A stretch of DNA of 64,000 bases from JBKECO01 sp047974745 (lineage in GTDB: Bacteria; Bacillota; Clostridia; Lachnospirales; Lachnospiraceae), in the NCBI GenBank assembly GCA_047974745.1, contig JBKECO010000018.1:76733-140732 (forward strand), in the 5' to 3' direction. How positions within the stretch are numbered: the stretch's first letter is position 1; every line of letters starts with the position of its first letter. Positions 9,301-17,303 of the stretch are shown piece after piece. The position numbers and the translations under genes are program-made. The notes under the pieces are model-generated. The model did no database searches and was not told where the DNA came from. It saw nothing but the letters and a program-made list of their open reading frames with translations.

Positions 9301-10655
9301 CTCCAGCCTATTATGAGGACACAGATCTTGCGTTTGAGGTTCGACGTCTTGGCTACAAAGTGAAGTATCAGCCATTATCGACTGTTGTTCACTTTGAAGG
9401 AATTACAAATGGAACAGATGTGAATACAGGTCAAAAAGCTTATCAGATCGAGAATCAAAGAAAATTCTATGAAAAATGGAAAGATACACTATCGATTGAG
9501 AATTACGAGAATGGAACGAATGTCTTTATTGCAAAGGATAGATCTGAGAAAAAGAAAACTCTTTTAATGGTCGATCACTATGTCCCAATGTATGACAAGG
9601 ACGCTGGTAGCAGATGCATGTTTTATTATCTGAAACTGTTTATAGCTAAGGGATATAATGTAAAGTTCATTGGCGATAATTTTTTTAAGCATGAACCGTA
9701 TACAACGACTTTGCAGCAAATGGGAATTGAAGTACTTTATGGAAACTATTATTATGCGAATTGGAAAGATTGGATCAAACGCAATGGAAAATATTTTGAT
9801 TATGTTTTTTTGAGCAGACCACATATTTCTATCAAATATATTGATATTCTCAGGGAATATACAAAGGCAAAAATCATATACTTTGGTCACGACCTGCATT
9901 ATCTCAGAGAATTACGCGAATATGAATTAAATGGGAATAAGCAGGCACTAAAGGATTCAAAAGAATGGAAAAAGACAGAATTTGAATTAATGAGAAAGTC
10001 AGATATGACCTATTATTTATCTAATGTCGAGCTAGACGAAATAGCAAAGGAGGATCCGAACATAAATACTCGCAGAGTACCCATTAATATCTATGAGGAT
10101 ATTCCTGAAGTTATTTATGATCCAGATAGGAGACAGGATATAATTTTTGTGGGTGGTTTTGGACATCCTCCGAATATTGATGCGGTCAAGTGGCTCGGAG
10201 AGGAAATTATGCCAAAGGTCTGGGAAGTGAACCCAGATATTGTTCTGCATATAGTAGGTTCTAAGCCGCCTCAGGAAGTAAAGGATTTTGCATCTGAACG
10301 GTTTATTGTTCATGGTTTTGTATCAGATGAAGATTTGGAAACGATGTATAAGAATATTAAGGCCGCAATTGTACCTCTACGCTATGGCGCTGGAATAAAA
10401 GGTAAAATAATCGAAGCGATGATGCGTGGGATACCTATGATTACAACATCAGTTGGAATAGAGGGCATTGAAGGCGCTCAGAATATTGTTTATGTTCAGG
10501 ATGAAGCGGAAAAAATTGCAAAGAGTACGATAGAGCTCTATAACTCAAAGGATATCTTGAAGAATATGTCGAGAGATGAGGTTGGATATATCAATGATAA
10601 TTATTCGGTAAAAGCTGCAACTGACACGCTGGAAAATGATTTTGATTTCCATTAA
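6387..10655 (+). CDS. Multidomain polysaccharide enzyme: pyruvyl transferase, coiled coil, GT2 and GT4
   Basis: This is a 1422-residue cytoplasmic fusion. Residues 1 to about 400 are polysaccharide pyruvyl-transferase-like: IAHFGAFNVNSFGD at the start, IIIGGGEFLH near 77-85 and GTSLHGSLVANCYG near 294. About 525-680 is a coiled coil built from 35-residue repeats. After a basic amphipathic stretch with RTWRLAAFF, a GT2 domain runs from about 790 to 1040 (SIVIPVYNQF, NDCSTDDTT, LNNDTEVQENW, YYEDTDLAFEVR). A GT4 donor domain follows from about 1057 to the end (FVGGFGHPPNIDAVKWL, LRYGAGIKGKIIEAM). The plan suggests an enzyme that extends and caps a chain, with the coiled coil acting as a ruler or spacer. 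That is inference. The first residues match the family start, so ATG 6387 is preferred despite its odd leader. Confidence 0.87.
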   Translation: MSKNFSIAHFGAFNVNSFGDSLFPFAMKKELEKSVTIRSYYLFAPQENLNAYNDNKIVFDYVDFDQCMQKEKFDFIIIGGGEFLHFKEIEFKNNKDETITYEPGYMWQKPIEYAKKYGIPYILYGAGIPYEFSEGEKRCVHSYLMDALYIGVRDRFSYNKLVAIEELHNKVRLSPDSLWTISNYYCNEELQQVRQTLFFQSDLSNNNSDCVIGNYLVLQYGTTYETKMVAKQVEKIAHHYGLKVVLLPINYSHEDLFVLQQIYKQLACETVIFDELLQPKEILAIISGACLFIGTSLHGSLVANCYGVTSISVDMYPTFVSKIDGYLDWTGGYDKIVSEPENLFDKFSEAYRAIDLKSQGQTTTLKKLAEDEYEVISNCISENKNLVPTQDIESVLFNTKIYLSIIQNDSVSSIQCLGRKHDNTFEFALKLEAVLSITEVKIYFPVERPCFLENLICNINEDSKAAPKYVFDIGEKECIEKKSYIVLPCDFFETFKLNFDMNVNRQDSLLNSLFEGYYNLSVEKRELEVHNTKLTEREHLIEKQEYNKRLLESKDACIALFTDNEQRLYREIQYLTDQNSNIEHEIETKDECITLLADTKKRLNQEIQQLTDQNSNIEQEIETKDECIALLADTKKRLNQKIQQLSDRSNVIEREIVNKDGHIELLLESERRLEREIEIMKASRTWRLAAFFQRFFSAIIPVGSKRRLFAKICAKIVRHPIKSAKMLSPRKIRHFFHFLKEEGPSFVSNRIDESMKGVSVEKIQLEMNETKIAKGFSEYQKLQFIKQIEPKVSIVIPVYNQFHYTYDCLKSILKNSGNDISYEVIIANDCSTDDTTRISELVQNITVVTNDQNLRFSKNCNNAATYAKGNYILFLNNDTEVQENWLKPLVELMEQDPKTGMVGSKLIYGNGKLQEAGGILWKDGSAWNYGNNQDPANPEFNYVKEVDYISGAAIMVRKSIWETLKGFDERFAPAYYEDTDLAFEVRRLGYKVKYQPLSTVVHFEGITNGTDVNTGQKAYQIENQRKFYEKWKDTLSIENYENGTNVFIAKDRSEKKKTLLMVDHYVPMYDKDAGSRCMFYYLKLFIAKGYNVKFIGDNFFKHEPYTTTLQQMGIEVLYGNYYYANWKDWIKRNGKYFDYVFLSRPHISIKYIDILREYTKAKIIYFGHDLHYLRELREYELNGNKQALKDSKEWKKTEFELMRKSDMTYYLSNVELDEIAKEDPNINTRRVPINIYEDIPEVIYDPDRRQDIIFVGGFGHPPNIDAVKWLGEEIMPKVWEVNPDIVLHIVGSKPPQEVKDFASERFIVHGFVSDEDLETMYKNIKAAIVPLRYGAGIKGKIIEAMMRGIPMITTSVGIEGIEGAQNIVYVQDEAEKIAKSTIELYNSKDILKNMSRDEVGYINDNYSVKAATDTLENDFDFH
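8034..8453 (+). repeat. 105-bp in-frame tandem repeats encoding a coiled coil
   Basis: Four units with an exact 105-nt period start at 8034, 8139, 8244 and 8349. The second and third are nearly identical and the outer ones diverged. Each codes for 35 residues, exactly five heptads, with the pattern KDECI-LLADTKKRLNQEIQ. Because the period is a multiple of both three and the heptad, gain or loss of a unit would lengthen or shorten the rod without breaking frame. Confidence 0.9.
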
Positions 10656-10699
10656 AAATCATTTTATGCAAGAGGTTTGGGAATGTTAGAGGAGACAAA

Positions 10700-11851
10700 G
10701 TGAAAAAGGTTAAAAAGTACTATTTCTTATGGGTCTTTTTTGGTTTACTCATATATCCATTAATAAGTTTCATTATAAACAATGAGATGACATTAAATGG
10801 AGTAACAAATGAAAATGTTATGGAAGCCCCAACAGTAAAGGGAATATTTGATGGTTCCTTTCAGACTAGTTTAAATGAGAAGTGGGATACTAGTTTTTCG
10901 GGTCGCGGATTGCTTATTAAAATACGCAGCCAAATGCTATATTCTCTATTTTATACTTCTCCTAATGCGAATGTAGTCATTGGGTCAGATCGACAATTAT
11001 TTGAACCGACCTATATTTCAAAGGAACTGGGGCTCGATTATAAGAATGAACAGGCTTATTATGATGATCAGTTATCAAAACTGCAGAGCCTTAACCAGAT
11101 CGTAGAAAATTCTGGAAAGGAGTTGTATTTATTTATTACTCCATCAAAAGGGTACTTTAATAAAGAAGATATCCCTTGGCAGTACAAATTTTTAGAAAGA
11201 TCAGTTACTGAGACGAACAACAATTATTCTGACTTTATTAAGAACCTGAAAGGTACGGGATTAAAATATTTTATAGCAAGAGATTTTATTGAAAACAATT
11301 CGAGTACGAATATTGATGCACCGATATACTACCAGACTGGAACACATTGGTCAACATCATGGGGGAATGAGACAGCAATTGCTTTTGCAGATTTCATCTC
11401 TGATTCAGGTGCTTGGAATATTGGTGAATTAAGCTTAGAAGAAGTAAGCAGCTCAGAGCCTGAATGGCCAAATGCAGATCTATATCTAAGCCTGAACCTA
11501 TTATGCGAGCCAGAAATTGAATTTTATAACGCTAAAATCATAGTCACAGAAGAAGGTGATCACCCAAATGTTTTTATGCGAGGTGGCAGTTTTATGGGAC
11601 AGAGTCTGAGTGGACTAATTAAATCTGATGTTTTTAATGAAGATTTTTATTTGGAAAACTCATATTATTTTGAGGATAAATTTTCAAAAACAGGCACAAT
11701 CTCTAGTTATACGGCGTATGATGAAATAGAAATCGCAGAGCGTATAAATCAGTCGGACATAATTATTTTGGAAATTAATGAAGCAGCAATTGATTATATG
11801 AGTTTTGGATTTATTGATTATTTATTTGAAAACATACATCTATATGAATAA
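10700..11851 (+). CDS. AlgJ/AlgX-like SGNH-fold protein (putative polysaccharide O-acetylation factor)
   Basis: This is a 383-residue protein with one N-terminal membrane anchor (about residues 7-26) and an extracytoplasmic domain. It carries FSGRGLLIKIRSQMLYS, then GSDRQLFE and the conserved TGTHWSTSWGNE block typical of the AlgJ/AlgX/DltD-like SGNH family, with RGGSFMGQS later. In alginate and related systems such proteins take acyl groups from an MBOAT partner and place them on the exported glycan. The matching MBOAT here is probably 14705-16117. The start is GTG at 10700, with AGAGGAG 5 nt upstream. An equivalent gene lies at 45412-46518. Confidence 0.78.
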   Translation: MKKVKKYYFLWVFFGLLIYPLISFIINNEMTLNGVTNENVMEAPTVKGIFDGSFQTSLNEKWDTSFSGRGLLIKIRSQMLYSLFYTSPNANVVIGSDRQLFEPTYISKELGLDYKNEQAYYDDQLSKLQSLNQIVENSGKELYLFITPSKGYFNKEDIPWQYKFLERSVTETNNNYSDFIKNLKGTGLKYFIARDFIENNSSTNIDAPIYYQTGTHWSTSWGNETAIAFADFISDSGAWNIGELSLEEVSSSEPEWPNADLYLSLNLLCEPEIEFYNAKIIVTEEGDHPNVFMRGGSFMGQSLSGLIKSDVFNEDFYLENSYYFEDKFSKTGTISSYTAYDEIEIAERINQSDIIILEINEAAIDYMSFGFIDYLFENIHLYE

Positions 11852-11916
11852 TAACTTCAAAAACGAGGTTACCACTGAAGGAAATGACTTTGTTGTTTTG
11901 TGGAGGACATAAAAAA

Positions 11917-13467
11917 ATGAGAAAAATGAGTTTAATCATTATATGGAGTCTATTCTTTTGTTTTCTACTAGGTCAGTTTCTACAAGTAAAGATTTATTTT
12001 GATGATTTTGGATACTATTCGTTGAATTATGGAATGCCTGTAGAACATTTGGGGCATGATTTCAGCATTAAAGAACTTTTTCAGTTTTTGAAAAATCATT
12101 ATCTTCAAGTTAATGGAAGAGTTTTATATTTTTTCATTTGGTTACTAAGTTATCATTTTGGTGGCATGATAGCAGTCAGTGTTCTAGCAGCAAGTGGTGT
12201 GTTTTTTATATATTTGTTTTTATGGAAACTCATTCTATTATTCAATATTGATTTGCAAAAATTTTCTAAATCAATTGCAGTTTTTACGTGTTTGTCATTC
12301 GGATTACTTGAAGTATGGGTACTAAGTGCTGGGATGTACTGGTTTGCAGCATACTTTCAATATGTATTTTCTATACTTCCTTTTTTGCTTTTCAATTACT
12401 TATATTTTCTTTATAGAGAAAAAATGAATACTTGTTATATAATGCTAAAAGTTTTATTAACAACTTTGATTTTTTTGGCATCTTATTCCCAGGAGTCTAT
12501 AAGTGTAGCACTTGTGGGATTTACAATCATGCTTTTAATCTATGAGAAAAAAGAAGAACATTTTTCAAAGTGGAATGTCATATTCGTTATTGTGGCGGTG
12601 GTCGGAATGTTACTATTAATGTTGAGCCCTGGGATTCGTTTGCGTGCATCAAATTCAAGTGATTTTTATAACCTGAATATATTTCAAAAAATTCTCTTAA
12701 GCTATCCGGAAATAATAAAAGATTTTTATCTTATGACTAAATTTCAGATTGGCTTATCAATTTCACAGATTTTTATCAGTGTGATGCTGATCCGTAAGCA
12801 ATTAAGCAAATCCACTCAAATACTTAATCTGGTCATCATAATAATTTTTTCATGCATAGGTCTTTTCTTTACCTTTTTTAGTAACAAATATATAAATTTT
12901 TACAATAGTAATAACAATAGTTTGTTCTTTACCGTTCTGGGAACGTTTGTTATATTCATACATGTGGTTCAAATCAGCAAATATTATTTACACTATGGAA
13001 CTAAATTCCAACTTCTAATTTTTTACATGTCCGTTTTATCGATAGCATGTTTGGTTGTTGTGCCAGAACGGCCATATCGTTTGTTTTTGCCTTTTTTAAT
13101 TTTAAGTACAATTATAATTATTGAACCTTTCATGCATTTCATATTATTGGTTCACAATTCAAAAATGTCAACCATAATATTATGTGTTGGGATGGTTCTT
13201 TTTACTGCAATAACAGTACCAAATATGAATGAAATATTTAGCAAATATCAAGAAAATGCAATCGTTTGGGATGCCAATAATGATAAAATTGAAGAAGCGT
13301 CAAAAATTATTGCAAACGGTCAAAATATGAAAGAGATATCACTTGAAAAACTACCAAATTCTGGCTATTCAGGGGAAATGTTGTATTCAGGTGCTGCCGA
13401 TTTTATGAGTTATTGGATGTGTTTGTATTATAAGGTTCCATTTGAGTTTGAATTTAATTTTGAATAA
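11917..13467 (+). CDS. Polytopic membrane protein, GT-C/DUF6056-like
   Basis: This 516-residue protein has roughly 11-12 hydrophobic segments. The first external loop has YFDDFGYYSLNYG followed later by NGRVLYFF, a layout seen in DUF6056/GtrII-type proteins, where an acidic pair in the first loop is the presumed catalytic site for polyprenyl-phosphate sugars. Another loop has SQESISVALVGF and SPGIRLRA. I place the start at ATG 11917, because GGAGG at 11902-11906 is 10 nt upstream. An in-frame ATG at 11884 has no good ribosome site. A likely role is adding a side-chain sugar outside the membrane, perhaps using the lipid-linked sugar made by the GT2 at 17304. This is inference. Confidence 0.65.
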   Translation: MRKMSLIIIWSLFFCFLLGQFLQVKIYFDDFGYYSLNYGMPVEHLGHDFSIKELFQFLKNHYLQVNGRVLYFFIWLLSYHFGGMIAVSVLAASGVFFIYLFLWKLILLFNIDLQKFSKSIAVFTCLSFGLLEVWVLSAGMYWFAAYFQYVFSILPFLLFNYLYFLYREKMNTCYIMLKVLLTTLIFLASYSQESISVALVGFTIMLLIYEKKEEHFSKWNVIFVIVAVVGMLLLMLSPGIRLRASNSSDFYNLNIFQKILLSYPEIIKDFYLMTKFQIGLSISQIFISVMLIRKQLSKSTQILNLVIIIIFSCIGLFFTFFSNKYINFYNSNNNSLFFTVLGTFVIFIHVVQISKYYLHYGTKFQLLIFYMSVLSIACLVVVPERPYRLFLPFLILSTIIIIEPFMHFILLVHNSKMSTIILCVGMVLFTAITVPNMNEIFSKYQENAIVWDANNDKIEEASKIIANGQNMKEISLEKLPNSGYSGEMLYSGAADFMSYWMCLYYKVPFEFEFNFE

Positions 13468-13547
13468 ATTATTTAATACTATTATCCTTCGTTGTTTTAA
13501 TAAGACGTTACAGCAAAACCAAACTCAAAATTAATAATTATTAGGTA

Positions 13548-13568
13548 ATTGCGAAATAAGTTCGCAAT
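13548..13568. repeat. Perfect inverted repeat (8-bp arms)
   Basis: ATTGCGAA (13548-13555) and TTCGCAAT (13561-13568) are separated by 5 nt. It lies downstream of the membrane-protein gene and beyond the 3' side of the transposase remnant, so it could be a hairpin terminator for either or part of the old element's end. There is no clear T run on either side. Confidence 0.5.
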
Positions 13569-13639
13569 CTTGATTAAAAACAAGGAAAAAATTCTAGTTT
13601 CAAGCAATCAACGGCTTAAGACTTCGAATATATTGATAC

Positions 13640-14505
13640 TGATGAAGTTTTTCAGCAACCATCTCTGTGACTAGTAAGTAATTCCAGCCAGAAGCAGGTT
13701 GGCGTGAAGTGTTTTTTCATTCCGGGTTTTGCGACCAGTGACACAAAGACTGCCTTAAAGTGATTGATGGATTTTTCGACATTTACACAGATTTTATATG
13801 TTTCATCCCATTCAGTTGAACCACGTTCCATGGCAGGATAGGCACGTTGTTTTTTCGGGATAAATATAAATTATTCTTCCACAGGAAGAAGCTGCGAACG
13901 GATTATCAAAGTGGCAAATACGACGTTTTGTTTTATCTGCTTTGTTGTATGCCAATTTCATTTTAGGACATACAAATTTGATTTTCAAAAGCCTTAAGTT
14001 GCTTGGTAATACGGTTTGCGTATTTGGGATTGTTTTCCGTAACCCAGGCTTCAACACCAAATGTATCAAAGTTGGTCATAGAAGCAAGATGTGAATCTAT
14101 TTTTGGGCATATCGGTTCGGTCAGATCAAACAGGTGATCGAACATAGATTGTAAGTCCGATAGGAAATCCTGCTTGAAACGAGTGAATTTTGAAGCATCA
14201 GGAACAACAGCAAAGTCGCAAATAATCACGTAATTCCTGAGAGTATTTCAGAAATAGAATCAGGAGCATATCAGCTGGGTTTGAAAATATATTCTGAAGA
14301 AGAAAGCCTTAAGAATTAGATAAAGTTGGTGCTTGCGAGGGCTTCCGGTGTAAGCGTGAGAGTGAGAAACAAAAGAAATAGGAACAATTTCATCAAGATT
14401 GATGGTTTCGTAAAGTAGAGTTAGGAACTGATATTTGTCATTATTAAATTTATTTTGGCAATCTTCAAAAACTTCTGCCAAAGAGAGTTGTCTATGTGAT
14501 ATCAT
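13640..14505 (-). pseudogene. Degenerate IS1182-like transposase
   Basis: Three overlapping minus-strand pieces (14505-14260, 14229-13963, 14069-13812) and a further readable stretch to about 13640 join into one broken transposase. The N-terminal part starts MISHRQLSLAEVF and includes FVSHSHAYTGSPRKHQLYLILKAFF, as in IS1182-family/DUF772 proteins. Later parts carry DFLSDLQSMFDHLFDLTEP, CHFDNPFAASSCGRIIYIYPEK and, after another shift, TYKICVNVEKSINHFK. At least two frameshifts and a truncated tail make it inactive. It separates the membrane-protein gene from the MBOAT gene, marking an old insertion within the polysaccharide cluster. Confidence 0.8.
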
Positions 14506-14625
14506 GTAGGTGCATCTCCTTAATGGTGGCGGTCAAAATGGTTTTTTTCAACTCTATTTTACCACAAGCTATTGAGGAGTTGTTTTGTTTTATACAAGAA
14601 AAAACACCGCAATCATGTTGGTTAT
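14506..14625. other. Non-coding stretch between transposase remnant and MBOAT gene
   Basis: This includes the former ribosome site and promoter side of the transposase (AAGGAGATG on the minus strand near 14512-14522) and AT-rich DNA. I see no gene. No clear terminal inverted repeat can be matched to the far end of the remnant. Confidence 0.4.
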
Positions 14626-14642
14626 GGCGTTTTGCAAACGCC
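14626..14642 (+). promoter_or_regulatory. Perfect hairpin upstream of the MBOAT gene
   Basis: GGCGTTT (14626-14632) and AAACGCC (14636-14642) form a 7-bp stem with a 3-nt loop, about 20 nt upstream of the Shine-Dalgarno of the MBOAT leader. It could be an operator or an RNA stem. It is not followed by a T run, so it is unlikely to be a terminator. Confidence 0.45.
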
Positions 14643-14660
14643 TATCAATATATATTATAG

Positions 14661-14707
14661 GAAGGAGAGTATGGTGACTGATTTGGCACCATATAATACA
14701 AGACATG
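14661..14707 (+). promoter_or_regulatory. Unusual translation start: Shine-Dalgarno, inverted repeat, then ATG (second case)
   Basis: GAAGGAGAG lies at 14661-14669, while the homology-supported ATG of the MBOAT gene is at 14705, with 37 nt between the AGGAG core and the ATG. TATGGTG (14670-14676) and CACCATA (14687-14693) form a perfect 7-bp stem with a 10-nt loop. Folding reduces the gap to about 13 nt. An ATG at 14671 just after the Shine-Dalgarno starts a 34-codon frame that overlaps the MBOAT start in another frame. Confidence 0.6.
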
Positions 14708-16117
14708 GTCTTTTCATCATCTATTTTTATTTTTGTCTTTCTGCCAATTACACTTTTTCTATATTTTTTGGCTGAGAAAACAAAACGTATGTTTATTAAG
14801 AACTCTGTATTGTTATTTGCATCACTTGTGTTTTATGCATGGGGCGGAGTTCAATACCTGATAGTATTGCTGGTACTTATACTGATTAATTTTTTAGTGG
14901 GGAAAAAAATCAGTACAACAAAGCATCGCAAAAGCTTTCTGGCGCTAGGAGTAGGAGTGAATCTTTTGACACTGGGATTCTTTAAATACTTCAACTTTTT
15001 TATTGCGAATATAGAGTTTGTTCTCTCGAAAGTATCAGGACAGGTAGTGGATCTGAACATGCCATATATACCACTTCCGATCGGAATTTCATTTTTTATT
15101 TTTCAGATTATGTCATACTTGATTGATGTCTATAGAAATGATGTTCCAGTTCAGAAAAATATCGAAAAACTAGCTTTATATATCATGATGTTTCCGCAGC
15201 TGATCGCTGGACCGATTGTCAGATATGCAGATGTAAATGTTTCTGTCGAACAAAGATCAACGACTCTGACTCAATTTGAACAAGGAATCCAGAGGTTCAT
15301 ACTGGGATTTTTTAAGAAAGTATTGATCGCAAACAGCATGGGTAGTATGGCAGATATTGTGTTTTCTCTCAATGGTCAGTTTTCTACGGTCTATGCATGG
15401 CTTGGAGCAATCTGCTATTCGCTGCAGATATTCTTCGATTTTTCGGCATATTCTGATATGGCTATCGGACTCGGACACGTGTTTGGGTTTCACTTTAATG
15501 AAAACTTCAATTATCCATATATCTCAAAAAGTATTCAGGAATTCTGGAGAAGATGGCATATTTCTTTGTCTACCTGGTTCAAGGATTATGTGTATATTCC
15601 ACTGGGTGGCAGCCGTAAAGGAGAAGGAAGAACATACATTAACCTTTTTATTGTGTTTTTGCTGACTGGATTTTGGCATGGAGCTGCTTGGCAATTTGTG
15701 ATCTGGGGGCTATATCATGGCGTATTTTTGATTATAGAAAGATTAGGACTTGGCAAGGTACTGAAGAAAGGTCCGAGATTTATTTCTCATTTTTATGCAT
15801 TGTTCGTTGTAATAATAGGCTGGGTATTCTTTCGAGCAGATAATATTTCGATTGCTTTAAATTATATAAAGAATATGCTAGTATTTAATATAGGTAATCT
15901 TCAGGAACGTACTGTTGTTCTTGGATTAAACAATATTTTCTTTTTCTCACTGATTCTGGGATTGCTTCTGTGTACACCAGTCAAGAATTTGTTCCGTAAT
16001 GTTAAAATCATTCAAAATGAAACGCTTCGTCGTATCTTTTATCTGGCTCTTTGGTGTACTTCTGTAATCTATATGGTGGGACTGTCATATAATCCATTTA
16101 TCTACTTTAAATTTTAA
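14705..16117 (+). CDS. MBOAT family O-acyltransferase (AlgI/DltB-like)
   Basis: This is a 470-residue polytopic membrane protein. It starts MVFSSSIFIFVFLPITLF, the standard beginning of AlgI-like bacterial MBOATs, and shows YAWGG, PLPIGISFFIFQIMSY, FPQLIAGPIVRY, FDFSAYSDMAIG and EFWRRWHISLSTWFKDYVYIPLGG. The catalytic histidine is His325 in GFWHGAAW. It should pass acyl groups (usually acetyl) across the membrane to a partner such as the AlgJ-like protein at 10700. It is about 470 residues, the normal length, and is paralogous to 43911-45341. Its ribosome site is displaced (see the leader element). Confidence 0.93.
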   Translation: MVFSSSIFIFVFLPITLFLYFLAEKTKRMFIKNSVLLFASLVFYAWGGVQYLIVLLVLILINFLVGKKISTTKHRKSFLALGVGVNLLTLGFFKYFNFFIANIEFVLSKVSGQVVDLNMPYIPLPIGISFFIFQIMSYLIDVYRNDVPVQKNIEKLALYIMMFPQLIAGPIVRYADVNVSVEQRSTTLTQFEQGIQRFILGFFKKVLIANSMGSMADIVFSLNGQFSTVYAWLGAICYSLQIFFDFSAYSDMAIGLGHVFGFHFNENFNYPYISKSIQEFWRRWHISLSTWFKDYVYIPLGGSRKGEGRTYINLFIVFLLTGFWHGAAWQFVIWGLYHGVFLIIERLGLGKVLKKGPRFISHFYALFVVIIGWVFFRADNISIALNYIKNMLVFNIGNLQERTVVLGLNNIFFFSLILGLLLCTPVKNLFRNVKIIQNETLRRIFYLALWCTSVIYMVGLSYNPFIYFKF

Positions 16118-16165
16118 AGGAGTGGATGGATTTGAAACAATAAAATGGAGAGTAGAGGTAAATGC

Positions 16166-17236
16166 ATGAAGAAAACAGCACTAATAATGGCCGGTGGCAA
16201 AGGGGAGAGATTTTGGCCAAAGAGTAGGAAACAACTTCCAAAACAGTTCTTATCGCTGACAGATAATAAAAAAACAATGATACAGCTGACGGTGGAACGT
16301 ATCAATGGTATTGTAGATATCGAGGATGTCTATATAGCGACAAACCGTGAGTACAAATCGCTAGTTCAAGAGCAGCTGCCAGATATTCCTGAAGAAAATA
16401 TTCTATGCGAGCCAGTTGGAAGAAATACTGCCCCATGTATTGGACTTGGAGCAATTCATATGGCGGAAAAATTGGAAGAGGCATTGATGATCGTGCTTCC
16501 ATCTGACCACTTAATTGGAAATAATGAGAAATTCATTCAGACATTATTAGAAGCTTGTGAAATTGCAGAGGAAGATTCTAATATCGTTACGGTAGGAATT
16601 AAACCTGAACATCCAGAAACAGGATATGGATATATACGATTTGATCCTGAGAAAAAGAAGGGATCTGCATTTGAAGTAGATCGATTTGTTGAAAAGCCAA
16701 GCTATCAATTGGCAGAAGAGTATGTAAAATCAGGAGAATACTTTTGGAATAGCGGAATGTTCGTCTGGAAACTATCAACTATTTTAAAGAACCTTGAAAT
16801 TTTTTTGCCAGAAATATATTCTGGGCTTTTAGATATTCAGCGTGCGATCGGCAGTATGCAAGAGCAAGAGGTACTTGAATCTGTATTTCGGAGTTTTCGA
16901 TCAGAGTCCATTGATTATGGTGTTATGGAAAAAGCTGAAAAAATCTATATCATACATGGACAGTTCGACTGGGATGATGTGGGATCATGGCTGGCATTGG
17001 AACGTATCAGAAATAAAGATGAAGATGGTAATGTTATTATAGGGAATGTGATTCCTGTCAATACAAGAAATTGTATTATCCAGGGTGAGAATAAGTTGAT
17101 TGCTGCAGTGGGGATGGAAGACACGGTGATTGTCGATACCGAGGACGCCATTCTTATTTGTAATAAAAACAATACAAATCAAATCAGAGAGATACTTGAG
17201 CAGTTGCATTTGAAGAATATGGAACAACAAATTTGA
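16166..17236 (+). CDS. manC: Mannose-1-phosphate guanylyltransferase
   Basis: This 356-residue nucleotidyltransferase has the signature AGGKGERFWPKSRKQLPKQF at residues 8-27, EPVGRNTAPCI, LPSDHLI, FVEKPSY, YFWNSGMFVWK and DWDDVGSWLAL. It makes GDP-mannose from mannose-1-phosphate and GTP in the cytoplasm. It is the short form without the phosphomannose-isomerase cupin domain. I chose ATG 16166 over 16145 because AGAGGT (16154-16159) is 6 nt upstream. The product feeds mannosyl or GDP-mannose-derived steps, probably starting with the GT2 at 17304. Confidence 0.92.
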   Translation: MKKTALIMAGGKGERFWPKSRKQLPKQFLSLTDNKKTMIQLTVERINGIVDIEDVYIATNREYKSLVQEQLPDIPEENILCEPVGRNTAPCIGLGAIHMAEKLEEALMIVLPSDHLIGNNEKFIQTLLEACEIAEEDSNIVTVGIKPEHPETGYGYIRFDPEKKKGSAFEVDRFVEKPSYQLAEEYVKSGEYFWNSGMFVWKLSTILKNLEIFLPEIYSGLLDIQRAIGSMQEQEVLESVFRSFRSESIDYGVMEKAEKIYIIHGQFDWDDVGSWLALERIRNKDEDGNVIIGNVIPVNTRNCIIQGENKLIAAVGMEDTVIVDTEDAILICNKNNTNQIREILEQLHLKNMEQQI

Positions 17237-17303
17237 AAAACAGATGCAACAACAGAGTTACCATAGATTGAAATTTTTACTGGATTAATAAGAGGGAAAT
17301 AGG

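Noticed and set aside
14572..14775. Plus-strand frame of 67 residues before the MBOAT gene
   Set aside because: Only the part from ATG 14671 has a ribosome site. The rest is non-coding. It is treated as a possible leader, not a gene.
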